Positions 32,815 to 41,995 are shown, counted from the first letter of the stretch. The stretch: DNA of 64,000 nt from Nostoc sp. 'Peltigera membranacea cyanobiont' 210A (GCF_002246015.1 NZ_NOLJ01000004.1:514350-578349); one strand, 5' to 3'. A program made the numbers and translations. Notes: generated by a model from the letters alone, not told the origin.

Positions 32815-32903
32815 ACCTCTCTCCAAACCTCTCTCCTTTTAGGAGAGAGGCTTTGAGACTTACTCCCCTTCCCTTGCAGGGAAGGGGCTGGGGGTTAGGT
32901 CTG
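32815..32903. repeat. dispersed double-hairpin repeat, copy A
   Basis: Downstream of selO lies an element with two perfect 10-bp stems: CCTCTCTCCT/AGGAGAGAGG (32828-32850) and CCCCTTCCCT/AGGGAAGGGG (32865-32887), flanked by CTCTCCAAACC and GGGGGTTAGG. Related copies lie at 37505-37590 and 56906-56990. Confidence 0.75.
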
Positions 32904-33044
32904 TATTCCATGCAATTGAGAACCGCTATATTATGACTTTTTGTGCTTGGTGAGTGGTAAGCTGTTCCACCTTTAATTTGCATAATTAGAGCGGGCAAGA
33001 TGCCCACTCCACAAGATGGATAATTTATTTCTTGGAAGTCCCTT

Positions 33045-33575
33045 ATGGATATTGAAGAAATGTTGGATAGGTATGAAGCGGGAGAAAGAAATTTCGCTTG
33101 GAGTGTTAATTGCAGCAGAACTGGTTTATTCATGATAGCGGTTGATCTGAGTGGGGCTGACCTCAGCGGGATAAACTTGGAAGGAGCCTTTTTGGAAGCT
33201 GCTCACTTGGACAATACCAATCTCAGTGGGGCTAATCTCAGGGGAGCCTATATGGAAGGAACTCAGTTCAATGAAGCCATCCTTAACGGCGCTAATTTGA
33301 GCGAGGCTAGAGGTGGTGAAGCTAACTTCATTAATACTTCCTTTGTCAATGCCAACTTGAGCAGAGCCGAAATGTACCAATGCGGTTTTGATGGCGCTAA
33401 TTTCAGCCATGCTATTTTCAGGGGTGCTTTCGTGAACCACTCCTTTTTCGATGGTGCTAACTTCACCAATGCCGATTTGCGTTCGGTCGAAGGCTTTTAT
33501 AACATTCGTAAGGCTATTTTTAGTAATACCATTATGGAAGATGGAAGTATTTGGTATGACAGTATTGGGTATTGA
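33045..33575 (+). CDS. pentapeptide-repeat protein
   Basis: A 176-aa protein made almost wholly of A(D/N)LXX pentapeptide repeats between about residues 32 and 160 (VDLSGADLSGINLEGAFLEA; TNLSGANLRGAYMEGTQF). These form a right-handed quadrilateral beta-helix. The N-terminal stretch (MDIEEMLDRYEAGERNF) is a helix with the YEAGERNF motif that precedes pentapeptide repeats in many cyanobacterial proteins. Roles in this family vary widely; no known function fits specifically. No signal peptide. It lies between selO and a convergent ABC exporter, with no operon partner. Confidence 0.9.
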   Translation: MDIEEMLDRYEAGERNFAWSVNCSRTGLFMIAVDLSGADLSGINLEGAFLEAAHLDNTNLSGANLRGAYMEGTQFNEAILNGANLSEARGGEANFINTSFVNANLSRAEMYQCGFDGANFSHAIFRGAFVNHSFFDGANFTNADLRSVEGFYNIRKAIFSNTIMEDGSIWYDSIGY

Positions 33576-33667
33576 ATACATAGATACTCATTCTTCTAGC
33601 TCAAAAATAGATTTTGTGAACTCAAAAACTAATTCGGTTGTCTCAAAACCTCAAACTTCCCCTACCT

Positions 33668-35392
33668 CTAACTAAACTGCTGGGCATAAAATCGCGCATA
33701 GCGACGCTCTAGGGCTAATAATTCTTCATGGGTTCCTGATTCGACAATTTGTCCTTGTTCGAGAACTAAAATACGATCGCATCTTCTAACTGTCGATAAA
33801 CGGTGAGCAATAATAAACACCGTCCGTTTTTCCATCAGTCTTTCCAGCGCTTCCTGTACCAGTGCTTCTGACTCGGAATCTAATGCTGATGTCGCTTCAT
33901 CCAGAATCAAGATTTGGGGATTGAGCAGAACCGCACGAGCGATCGCAATTCTTTGTCTTTGTCCACCTGATAAGTTTACCCCACGTTCGCCTACCCAAGT
34001 CTTATAACCTTCTGGTAGTTGGCTAATAAATTGATGGGCATTAGCAATTTTCGCCGCCTCTTTAACTGCTTTTATGTCAAAAATATATTGTCCAAAGGCG
34101 ATGTTTTGAGCAATCGTCCCCGAAAACATGATGGTTTCTTGAGGAACAATCCCAATTTGTCGCCGCAGACTATGCAGCTTCACATCTCGAATATCAACAT
34201 CATCAATGAATATTTGACCAACTTCCGGGTCGTAAAAACGCGGGAGGAGATTCACAAATGTGGTTTTACCAGCACCAGAAGCACCCACAAGTGCGATCGC
34301 TTCACCTGGCGATACCAATAAACTGATATCTTTTAATACAGGTTCACCCGGTTTGTAGGCGAAGGAAATATGACGATATTCTACCTTGCCATTGACTGGG
34401 GGGAGAGCGATCGCATTGATCTTTTCAATCACCGTCGGCTGAATTGCCATCAATTCAAAAACCCGGTCAACAGATGCTTCACCCTGCTTAAATTCGTTGT
34501 AGTTATTAGTAGTGTGACCAATGGGATCGATTAACAGTGCCGCCGCCGCCAGATAACTGAAAAAATTCGCCACTGTCAAGTTACCTTGAGAAATCTGCCA
34601 CGCTCCCACAATCAGTAACGATAACGCACTTAAAGCTTCCAAAAATCCGATGATGGGAATCTGAATCGCTTTCAGGCGTTCGGCTGAGTATTTTGCTTTG
34701 AGAGTGCGTTCTGCTTCATGGCCAAAGCGGGCGATTTCGTAATTTTCGGCAGCAAAAGCCTGTACCAAACGAATCCCGTTGAAAACTTCCGCAAGAATAG
34801 CTGATAAACCCGACACGCGATTTTGACTTTTTAAGGAATACTTGCCCAAGCGTTCACCAAACCAGCCGACTAAAATACCCATTAGCGGCGCAACTATGAT
34901 TGTTGCTAATGTCAGTTGCCAATTCAGGTAAATCATGTAAATCGGAATTGCCACCAGCTGCAAAATGCAGGGGATAAAGTCGTGAAATATTTTATTTACC
35001 ACTTCGCCAACGCGGTCAACATCTTCGGTGAGGCGGTAAGATAAATCACCAGCTTTTGCAGTTTCAAAATAGCTGAGATTTAGTTTTTGAAGATGTGCGT
35101 AGACTTGTTGGCGGAGATGAAAAGCAACTCGCAAAGCAGCTTTCGCCATGTACATATCTTGTATAGACTGAAACAAGCCTCTAACAAGAAATACTAAAGC
35201 ACAACTACCAGTTATTTGAGCGATCGCTACTACATTACCTTGGGCAAAGGGAGTTGCCAATTTCCCGGCAAGATTAATTAATACTAATGTCGCCAGCACG
35301 TATCCCAAGATCCCAATAAGTCCTCTGGCGATGGTTTGCCACTGGAGTCGGATATAAGGCAGCAGTTGCCAGTAATTAGAACGGGTTTTCAA
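33668..35392 (-). CDS. ABC exporter, fused membrane and ATPase domains
   Basis: A 574-aa half-transporter of the MsbA/lipid-exporter type. Six transmembrane helices occupy residues ~15-310. The ATPase has Walker A LVGASGAGKTTF, Q-loop IVPQETIMFSG, signature LSGGQRQRIAIARA, Walker B ILILDEATSAL and H-loop IIAHRLSTV. It should work as a homodimer in the cytoplasmic membrane, exporting lipid, peptide or oligosaccharide. It resembles the heterocyst exporter HepA in layout, but nothing here proves that role, so I give no symbol. It is convergent with the pentapeptide gene and divergent from the toxin-antitoxin pair. Confidence 0.93.
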   Translation of the reverse strand: MKTRSNYWQLLPYIRLQWQTIARGLIGILGYVLATLVLINLAGKLATPFAQGNVVAIAQITGSCALVFLVRGLFQSIQDMYMAKAALRVAFHLRQQVYAHLQKLNLSYFETAKAGDLSYRLTEDVDRVGEVVNKIFHDFIPCILQLVAIPIYMIYLNWQLTLATIIVAPLMGILVGWFGERLGKYSLKSQNRVSGLSAILAEVFNGIRLVQAFAAENYEIARFGHEAERTLKAKYSAERLKAIQIPIIGFLEALSALSLLIVGAWQISQGNLTVANFFSYLAAAALLIDPIGHTTNNYNEFKQGEASVDRVFELMAIQPTVIEKINAIALPPVNGKVEYRHISFAYKPGEPVLKDISLLVSPGEAIALVGASGAGKTTFVNLLPRFYDPEVGQIFIDDVDIRDVKLHSLRRQIGIVPQETIMFSGTIAQNIAFGQYIFDIKAVKEAAKIANAHQFISQLPEGYKTWVGERGVNLSGGQRQRIAIARAVLLNPQILILDEATSALDSESEALVQEALERLMEKRTVFIIAHRLSTVRRCDRILVLEQGQIVESGTHEELLALERRYARFYAQQFS

Positions 35393-35672
35393 GCTCGAAA
35401 GTCCACAGCGATATTTTACTTTGTTTGACGCTAACAGTTTTTAGTGAGTTTCTGAACACTTAACTAATTAGTTACAAACTGTTTTAGCGTTGATCCTAGA
35501 GTTAATTAGTTCATAAGTAGTAGATAGATATATTTAATTGCGGTGTAACAGTTCTGGATGTGGAATCCCAGATTTAATCTTGTTTTGAATATTGCACCGC
35601 CCTCATCACCAACGCCGTCACAGGTAAAATAGATGTGCGCCAAGTCCCCATCCCCTAACCCCAGAACCCACC

Positions 35673-35909
35673 ATGACACAAATCACCCTTTCCGATCTCC
35701 CCGAAACCATCCAAACCCTACTCAACCAAGCCCAAAAAACAGGCGAACCCCTCACTATTACCCAAAACGGTATCCCCTTCGCCATCATTTCCCCCATCAA
35801 GAAAAAATCCCTCCTGGAAACCCTTTCCACCCTTGAACCACTAAACGAAGACTTTGCCGACGTGGACGAAGGGTTATTACCCTTAGATGATATTGAGTTT
35901 TCAAAATGA
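35673..35909 (+). CDS. antitoxin, Phd/YefM-like
   Basis: A 78-aa acidic protein. The N-terminus MTQITLSDLPETIQTLLNQA followed by KTGEPLTITQNGIPFAIISPI is the Phd/YefM-like fold that binds operator DNA. The Glu/Asp-rich C-terminus (NEDFADVDEGLLPLDDIEFSK) should wrap around the toxin. It overlaps the following PIN-domain toxin by 4 bases (ATGA), the classic translational coupling of such pairs. In related modules the complex represses its own promoter, which would lie within the 280-base gap before it. Confidence 0.88.
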   Translation: MTQITLSDLPETIQTLLNQAQKTGEPLTITQNGIPFAIISPIKKKSLLETLSTLEPLNEDFADVDEGLLPLDDIEFSK

Positions 35910-36316
35910 GTTATTTATACTTTTTAGATACAAACATCATTTCCGAACTAATTAAAAACCCCAGAGGAGTGCTATTTTCAAAAATTCAAGATGTTGGAGA
36001 AGACAAAATTTGTACAAGTATTATAGTAGCTTGTGAATCAAGATTTGGAGCTAACAAAAAGAACTCCCAAAAGCTCATAGAAAAACTTGAAATAATTTTG
36101 GATAGTATTGAAATACTACCCCTAACTCATCCTGTAGAGCAATATTACGCAGAAATCCGCACTGATTTAGAACAACAAGGTAAACCGATTGGAGCTAATG
36201 ACTTATTAATTGCTGCCCATTCTTTAACCCTTGGTCTAACTCTCGTTACCGCCAATATTCGTGAATTTTCCCGTGTTCCTAATTTAAAAGTAGAAAACTG
36301 GCTCAAACCTCCCTAA
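35906..36316 (+). CDS. PIN-domain toxin (VapC-like)
   Basis: A 136-aa PIN-domain ribonuclease. Catalytic acidic residues are visible as D in YFLDTNIISELIK, E in IIVACESRFGANK, D in IGANDLLIAAHSL, with a fourth acidic/Asn position near LVTANIREFSRV. VapC-type enzymes cleave specific RNAs (often tRNA or rRNA) when freed from antitoxin. The Phd-like antitoxin gene is directly upstream with a 4-base overlap. It is a chromosomal pair with no sign of a mobile element next to it. Confidence 0.92.
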   Translation: MSYLYFLDTNIISELIKNPRGVLFSKIQDVGEDKICTSIIVACESRFGANKKNSQKLIEKLEIILDSIEILPLTHPVEQYYAEIRTDLEQQGKPIGANDLLIAAHSLTLGLTLVTANIREFSRVPNLKVENWLKPP

Positions 36317-36407
36317 AATCAGAAATATCTAAAAAATTAGCCCTCTCCTTGTTAAGTAAGGAAAAGGCTGAATTAATCTTAAAATACTTCCTAATTTTCC
36401 GGTTGAA

Positions 36408-36444
36408 TTACGAACTACGAATTACGAATTATGAATTACGAACT
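36408..36444. repeat. short tandem heptamer repeat (TTACGAA type)
   Basis: Several near-identical 7-base units (variants of TTACGAA/TTATGAA) run in tandem just after the toxin gene and reach the 3' end of the PRC-barrel gene. This is the short tandem repeat class typical of heterocystous cyanobacteria. Confidence 0.75.
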
Positions 36445-36446
36445 AC

Positions 36447-37445
36447 TTAATACCCGCCTTCTTCTTCGTATTCTGGCTGTCTTTCCTTGACTTTCTTGGG
36501 AATGTTCACAGGCTTCGGTGCATCTTCCCAAGCATCGCCGTCTACGTCGTCATAATCATCGTACTCGTCAACATAAGGCTTGCTATAGGGCTGGGCTTCA
36601 TATTTTAGCGGCTGCGGTTGTTGATACCTGTCGTTGCCTGTTGCCTCGCTCCAGTTATCTTCTTCCTCATCTTCTTCGTATTGAATAGATTCATACTGCC
36701 GCGCCTTCATTACCTGACGCTGTGGCCTTTCCTCTTCCACATAATCTTCATTCCATTCTTCTTCCCGCGCTACGGGTTCGGGGGCGCGAACTTTTTGCCT
36801 GGGTGGCTGCAATGGCACTCCACTAGGCAGTTGATTACCTGGTGCAACTTGGCGCGGTGGAGCATAGCCACCGTATTCTTCTTCTATATCTCGCTCCCAC
36901 GGTGCTTTGCCGATACCCAAGCGCTCTAGTAAACCAACTGTCAATTGGTTTACCCGTTCTTCGGCTCCCTCAAATACAATCAACCGATTGGGGCCAGTGC
37001 TGACAATTTCATCTACTGAGAACTCGTAAGTACTCAGAAATTGATCGGGAATTTGGGGCAATCCTAAAGAAGCAATGACTATAGATTCAAGCTTCCCATT
37101 TTCACCGTTGAACTTGAAGCCCCGAACTTTGCCTAAGACTTCACCTGTTTCTGTAATTACTTCCCAGTTAATCAAATTACTGAGAGATTCAACTTCGATA
37201 TCTTCAATGACATCTTCGTTATCAACCAGGATGACATCACCAATCTGGCTGATGTTGTTGAGGTACATATAGCGCGGTATGCCCGAAATGGAGATCAGGC
37301 TGTCTCGCAAACCAAGAGCCACAACCTCTCTTTGATCGATATCAACCCAGACTTGACTGATGATGCCTAGCCGCTTGCCGTTGTCGCGGGTAATCACCTG
37401 GGTATTTAATATGTCGGAACGCCTAATTATCTGTTCGGAGGTCAT
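36447..37445 (-). CDS. PRC-barrel domain protein
   Basis: A 332-aa protein with two PRC-barrel modules: residues ~8-75 (DILNTQVITRDNGKRLGIIS QVWVD) and ~90-170 (NWEVITETGEVLGKVRGFKF). The rest (~190-332) is a long disordered tail, very rich in Glu, Asp, Tyr and Pro (RPQRQVMKARQYESIQYEED). PRC barrels bind partners in ribosome maturation (RimM) and photosystem proteins. The extended acidic tail suggests interaction with a basic surface or oligomerisation. It lies just downstream of smc on the same strand with a 199-base gap, so co-transcription is possible but unproven. Confidence 0.85.
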   Translation of the reverse strand: MTSEQIIRRSDILNTQVITRDNGKRLGIISQVWVDIDQREVVALGLRDSLISISGIPRYMYLNNISQIGDVILVDNEDVIEDIEVESLSNLINWEVITETGEVLGKVRGFKFNGENGKLESIVIASLGLPQIPDQFLSTYEFSVDEIVSTGPNRLIVFEGAEERVNQLTVGLLERLGIGKAPWERDIEEEYGGYAPPRQVAPGNQLPSGVPLQPPRQKVRAPEPVAREEEWNEDYVEEERPQRQVMKARQYESIQYEEDEEEDNWSEATGNDRYQQPQPLKYEAQPYSKPYVDEYDDYDDVDGDAWEDAPKPVNIPKKVKERQPEYEEEGGY

Positions 37446-37504
37446 TCTATACCGAGTCCTGATCTCGAATCCGGTTTAACGCGACGTGCAACTTATTCTT
37501 AGAA

Positions 37505-37590
37505 TCCCTCTCCAAACCTCTATCCCAGTGAACGAGAAGCTTTGATTTTTGCTCTCTTTCCCTGGTAGGGAATGGGTTTGGGGTTAGGTT
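37505..37590. repeat. dispersed repeat, copy B (decayed)
   Basis: Between the smc and PRC-barrel genes is an element beginning CCCTCTCCAAACCTCTATCC and ending GGGGTTAGGTT, with the CCCT..AGGG hairpin centre. It matches copy A (32815-32903) and copy C (56906-56990) at the ends but its first stem has decayed. Confidence 0.6.
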
Positions 37591-37644
37591 TGAGAGAAAG
37601 TCACACATTACGTGGTTTATCTATACACTATTATTAACAAAAAC

Positions 37645-40600
37645 TCAAGCAGATGTATTGGATGATTGTAACTTAATCCCCAAAACTTGAGTGTAAGCTC
37701 CTCGTGCTTGAGTAACGCCAATTGTGCGTTCGGCTGATTCTATCATCGGACGACGCAAACTCACAACTATAAATTGGGCTTGTTGTGATTGTTGTTTAAT
37801 CATTCTAGCTAATCGTTCTACGTTTGCCCCATCTAGGAACATATCTACTTCGTCAAAGGCGTAAAATGGCGATGGGCGGTAGCGTTGCAGGGCAAAGATA
37901 AAGCTCAAGGCGGTGAGTGATTTTTCTCCTCCAGACATGGAAGCTAGGCGCTGTACTGGTTTACCTTTGGGATGTGCGACTAAATTCAATCCACTGCTAA
38001 AGGGATCTTCGGGATTTTCGAGTTGCAAGAAGCCGTCACCGTCTGAAAGAATAGCAAAAATTGATTGAAAGTTTTCGTTGACAGCATCGAAAGCTTCTTT
38101 AAAGGCAAGTTGCCGCAATGTGGTAAAGTTTTCAATCCGTAAAAGTAGCTCGGTGCGTTCCCCTTCTAGTGTCTCTAATTTTTGTGTGAGTTCTTGGAGA
38201 CGGTTTTGAGTGCGTTCGTATTCTTCCAACGCCAGCATATTGACAGGTTCCATTGCCTGTAAGCGTTTGGTAAGCGATCGCAATTCTTTCTGCAATTCTT
38301 CTAAATCTACCTGATCTGGAACTTCCGGCAAGGGATTTGGTAATTCTGCTCCCACATCCCGCAATTGAGTTTGCAGTGCAATTAGTTCCTCTCGCCGTTT
38401 CTCTTGGGTTTCTTGGAGTTTTTGGATTTCCCATTCCAATTGTTGTTGGCGCAAAAGGTGCGATCGCACTTCCAGTTCTGTAGCGTCGCGTTTTTGTTTC
38501 TCTTCGCCCAAATTCTGCTCCATTTGACTCAACGATAAACGGGTTTGGGTGATTTGCTCGTCTAGCGTTGTGATTTGTGTGGAGACGCGATGAATCGCAT
38601 CTCTACAAGAGATTTGTTGGGTTTCGTATTCGGTGATTCGCGTTTCACCTTCTTGGATTTTTTCTTGCAAACGTTGTTGCTGATTTTCTAAATTTTTTAA
38701 TCTTTGTTCAGCTTCCCGTAACGCTGTTTCGCGTTGTTGCAATTGTTGCTCTTGAATTTTAATGGTTGCCTGGATTTGTTGCCATTCACTGGGGGTTTGG
38801 GATGCTTCTAACTCTGCTAAGGCGTGTCGCAATTGTTGCAACTCATTTTCTTGCCCAGGTAATTCCCGCTCTAAAATTTCTAATCGAGATTGAGCAGTGG
38901 CTAACTTTTCGCTGTTTTGGGCGAGTTGCGATCGCGTCCCCTCTAATTGCGCTGTTAAACTCTTAATATCTTTCTGCAACTGTTCCAATTGCAACTGCTG
39001 TTCGCGCCGTGCTTGACGCGCTTCGGTGAGTTCCTGGGTGAGTTTTTTGGTTTTGGTTGACAAAGTTGCGATCGCTTCAGTACAACGCTCTAAAACCCGC
39101 TCAATGTCCACTAAGCGAGTTTTTAAAGCGATCGCTTCATCAGATTCTCCCGCTTCCGCATTGCCAAACCGCAAGGACGAACGCTGGTTGTTGCTACCAC
39201 CAGTCATTGCACCGCTGGTTTCCAGAAGTTCCCCGTCTAAGGTGACGATGCGATATAATCCTAAGTTTTTCCGCGCCGCCTCAAGGTTGGCAAATACCAC
39301 CGTGTTACCGAAAACATAGCTAAATACATCTTTGTAACGGCGATCGCAATCGACTAAGTTCACAGCATAATTAACGAAGCCGCTAGCGAAACGCAGCGTT
39401 GCATCTTGGGTAAATTTGGGAGCGTGAATTTTATTCAGCGGTAAAAAAGTTGCCCTCCCTGCACGTTTTTGTTTGAGCAATTCAATACCCGCTGCGGCGA
39501 TGCTGTCATCTTCCACCACAATATGTCCCAAGCGTCCCCCAGCAGCCATTTCTAAAGCTAGCTGATGGCGGGGTTCTACCTTTCCTAACTGCACAACTAA
39601 GCCACAAAGTCCAGGTATGCCCGATTGTAAAATGACTTTACTGGCTTGGGTTCCTTGGACTTCTTGCTGTGCTTGCGCTTGCGCCTCGATTTTATCTAAC
39701 TGGCGTTGTTTTTCTCGTTGTTCAGAAAGTAAGCGTTTTTGAGTTTCCTGTTGGATTTGCAGTTCTTGTTCTGTGGCTGAAAGATTTTGGGCTAAATTTT
39801 GGATGGGTTCGCTAGAGGCGTTAAATTCCGTTTCAACTTGATTACACTCAGTTTGTTTTTGGGCTAATAGCGGTTCGTCGCGTTCAATTAACTGGGTTTG
39901 TTCTGAAATTAACTGCTGTAACTGATTATTGCGTTCCCTGAGTTGTGCTTGTTCGGTACGTTGCGGTTCTAGGGTGTGCAGCAAAGCTTCAATTTGACGG
40001 TTGAATGCTGTTTGTTGCTGCACCCAGGCTTCCGAAGCTGAGGCGATTTCTGCGGCGGCTTCGCGGGAGGTTTCTAGAGATTGCTGTGCTTCATTTCTTT
40101 GTTGTTGGGAAGACGCGATGAATCGCGTCTCTACAATGTGTGTTTCGGCAATTTCTTCTAGGGAATGACGATGTTTTTGAATCTCTTGCTGAGTTTGAGC
40201 TAGACGTTTGGCAGTTTCCTGCGTTGCTGTTTGTAATTCCGTTAGCTGACGCTGGAGTTGTTTACGTTCTGCTTCTTGGGTGGCGAGGGTAGATTGTACC
40301 GCCAAAAGTTCGTCTTCTCCCAATGCTTTCACGTGGGCATTGAGTTGTTCTAGTTCAGCAGTTTTTTGGACTATTTGGGAATTTAGGTTTGTGAGTTGGG
40401 TAGTAAGTTCAGTAAAATTGCGATCGCCTGTTTGAATTTCGTGAACTAATTTTTCTTGTTGTGTTTGCAAGGATCGCCATGATAAAACAGCTTCCCAGGA
40501 TTGTTTCGCCAGAAATTCCGTGCGGAGTTTTTGATATTTCTCAGCTTTAGCACGATCTTGAGAAAGGCGATCGCGCTGTGCAGTTAATTCTGTCTCAATA

Positions 40601-41328
40601 ATCCGACAGCTATCTTCTTTTTCCTTCACCTCATCTAAAGTTGATTTGGCTTGGACAATTTTGCGATCGAATGCCGCCACCCCAGCCAATTCATCAATAA
40701 TTTCCCGTCGTTCCCGCGCATTCATGGAGATAATACTGGTGACATCCCCTTGAAGCACCACATTGTAGCCTTCAGGATAAACCCGTAGATTACTTAGTTC
40801 CCCATGCAACTCTGTTAACGTGCAAGGTACACCATTGATATAGTAATTCGATGTGTAAGTCCCTTGGTGAGTGACTCGTAGCCTTCTAGTAACACTCCAC
40901 TCTGCCGATTTTGGATTTTGGACTTCGGCTTCGCTCAGTCGAGCGATTTTGGATTTTAGATTTTCTTCCCCTGCCTCCCCTGCATCCCCTGCTTCCCCTG
41001 CATCCCCTGCATCCCCTGCTTCCTCCCTATGTGCCTTTGTGTCTTTGTGTGAGATTTCATCCGACAAATCAAATGTCACCGTGACGCTAGCCTCAATCGA
41101 AGCACGTCCTTTTGCCGTTTGAGTGTTATTTACCAAATCTGGTAAGCGTTCGGCTCGCATTCCCTTAGAACTGGAGAGTCCCAGGCAAAAGAGCAGTGCA
41201 TCTAAGATATTAGACTTACCCGAACCATTTGGCCCAGATATGACAGTACACCCCGGTAGCAAAGGGACAGAAGTAGTGCCACCGAAGGATTTGAAGTTCG
41301 TAAGTTCCACGCGCTTGATGTGCACCAT
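37645..41328 (-). CDS. smc: chromosome segregation protein Smc
   Basis: A 1227-aa condensin ATPase. The N-terminal head has Walker A GPNGSGKSN at residue ~32; two long coiled-coil arms (rich in Gln/Glu, e.g. QLQRQLTELQTATQ) surround the hinge (~540-660, SGIPGLCGLVVQLGKVEPRH); the C-terminal head has signature LASMSGGEKSLTALSF and Walker B FYAFDEVDMFLDGANV. It compacts and individualises chromosomes. Three unusual stretches look inserted in frame: residues ~91-143 in the head (GDAGEAG repeats) and two copies of a 26-base palindromic repeat in the coiled coils (38583-38608, 40111-40136). The frame stays open throughout and the ATPase motifs are intact, so I judge the gene functional. Confidence 0.97.
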   Translation of the reverse strand: MVHIKRVELTNFKSFGGTTSVPLLPGCTVISGPNGSGKSNILDALLFCLGLSSSKGMRAERLPDLVNNTQTAKGRASIEASVTVTFDLSDEISHKDTKAHREEAGDAGDAGEAGDAGEAGEENLKSKIARLSEAEVQNPKSAEWSVTRRLRVTHQGTYTSNYYINGVPCTLTELHGELSNLRVYPEGYNVVLQGDVTSIISMNARERREIIDELAGVAAFDRKIVQAKSTLDEVKEKEDSCRIIETELTAQRDRLSQDRAKAEKYQKLRTEFLAKQSWEAVLSWRSLQTQQEKLVHEIQTGDRNFTELTTQLTNLNSQIVQKTAELEQLNAHVKALGEDELLAVQSTLATQEAERKQLQRQLTELQTATQETAKRLAQTQQEIQKHRHSLEEIAETHIVETRFIASSQQQRNEAQQSLETSREAAAEIASASEAWVQQQTAFNRQIEALLHTLEPQRTEQAQLRERNNQLQQLISEQTQLIERDEPLLAQKQTECNQVETEFNASSEPIQNLAQNLSATEQELQIQQETQKRLLSEQREKQRQLDKIEAQAQAQQEVQGTQASKVILQSGIPGLCGLVVQLGKVEPRHQLALEMAAGGRLGHIVVEDDSIAAAGIELLKQKRAGRATFLPLNKIHAPKFTQDATLRFASGFVNYAVNLVDCDRRYKDVFSYVFGNTVVFANLEAARKNLGLYRIVTLDGELLETSGAMTGGSNNQRSSLRFGNAEAGESDEAIALKTRLVDIERVLERCTEAIATLSTKTKKLTQELTEARQARREQQLQLEQLQKDIKSLTAQLEGTRSQLAQNSEKLATAQSRLEILERELPGQENELQQLRHALAELEASQTPSEWQQIQATIKIQEQQLQQRETALREAEQRLKNLENQQQRLQEKIQEGETRITEYETQQISCRDAIHRVSTQITTLDEQITQTRLSLSQMEQNLGEEKQKRDATELEVRSHLLRQQQLEWEIQKLQETQEKRREELIALQTQLRDVGAELPNPLPEVPDQVDLEELQKELRSLTKRLQAMEPVNMLALEEYERTQNRLQELTQKLETLEGERTELLLRIENFTTLRQLAFKEAFDAVNENFQSIFAILSDGDGFLQLENPEDPFSSGLNLVAHPKGKPVQRLASMSGGEKSLTALSFIFALQRYRPSPFYAFDEVDMFLDGANVERLARMIKQQSQQAQFIVVSLRRPMIESAERTIGVTQARGAYTQVLGIKLQSSNTSA
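38583..38608 (-). repeat. palindromic 26-base repeat inside smc, copy 1
   Basis: On the plus strand these 26 bases contain AGACGCGATGAATCGCATCT followed by CTACAA. They differ by one base from copy 2 at 40111-40136. On the smc strand the unit encodes SCRDAIHRVS. Confidence 0.9.
40111..40136 (-). repeat. palindromic 26-base repeat inside smc, copy 2
   Basis: A perfect 9-bp palindrome (AGACGCGAT, 2-base gap, ATCGCGTCT) followed by CTACAA. On the smc strand it encodes VETRFIASS, a different frame of the same repeat from copy 1. Confidence 0.9.
40920..41053 (-). repeat. in-frame repeat cluster inside the Smc head domain
   Basis: This part of smc is built from intergenic-type sequence: a TCGGCTTCGCTCAGTCGAGC fold-back at about 40924-40945, a decamer array of CCCCTGCATC/CCCCTGCTTC units (about 40972-41022), and a CTTTGTGTCTTTG stretch (41035-41047) that recurs exactly at 41590-41602 between genes. 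It encodes the HKDTKAHREEAGDAG... insertion at residues ~94-143. Confidence 0.85.
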
Positions 41329-41995
41329 AGGCGCTGGTTCCCTGGGCTAATGAAGAACAAGTGTATCAACTAATTAAGAATTCGCAAGAGGGTAAGGGGG
41401 AGAATTGGAAATTACAAGTAGACGCGTTGCAGTGAGTCTGCAAGCTTCACTCAAAAGGCTTACCGCAGGCGATCGCTCAGTGTACAGCGAAAATTTTGAT
41501 GTCGCAAACTGACCATCAAATTTTCCCAGAGCAGATAATATCATGTCCGACTAATTACTTGTAATTCAAAAATTTCTGCGTTTGCGTATCTTTGTGTCTT
41601 TGCGTCAGCCCTAATTACAAGTATTTAAACGGACACTAACTAAGAAGATTTTAAGTTTCAAGGTAAACCAGTTGGTATAGTTTAAATCATCTCTTCTGTA
41701 TCTGTCGTCCTCAGTTGAGCGTGACAACAAAGCGTCGCATTTTTATCTCAGCATATAACTAGTTTGAAATAGTATCAAGGCATTCTGACACAGTAATGTG
41801 AGTTGCTAAGTAACAGGGGGGAGGAAGTGAAAAAAGCAACTCACCCCAATGGTAGAGGATATTAAAAGCACTAAATGAATTTATAATATAATAATCTTTA
41901 CAATTGTAAAAACGTAGAAAGAAAGCCCTCTTTACTACCTCAATCTGCTGTCTGTGATTTGGTTATTAACCCTCTAATATTTGTAGAACTTAGTA
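41329..41995. other. intergenic region between smc and ccaA
   Basis: A 667-base gap between divergent genes. It holds a MITE-like palindromic element (41544-41635) and an inverted repeat around 41490-41526 (AAAATTTTGATG..CATCAAATTTT). The rest, AT-rich, should contain the ccaA promoter. No gene or RNA gene is seen. Confidence 0.55.
41544..41635. repeat. MITE-like palindromic element carrying the CTTTGTGTCTTTG motif
   Basis: Outer 6-bp inverted ends (TGTCCG at 41544-41549, CGGACA at 41630-41635) enclose a 10-bp inverted pair (ACTTGTAATT at 41557-41566, AATTACAAGT at 41613-41622). The central ~45 bases (GCGTTTGCGTATC...) include the 13-mer at 41590-41602 that also occurs inside smc at 41035-41047. 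Confidence 0.6.

Noticed and set aside
33126..33581. Long frames antisense to the pentapeptide-repeat gene
   Set aside because: The regular five-codon pattern of the real gene produces open antisense frames; the plus-strand pentapeptide pattern is clear.
33668..35392. Assignment of the ABC exporter as HepA
   Set aside because: Similar domain layout only; no heterocyst polysaccharide genes are adjacent, so the specific name is not supported.
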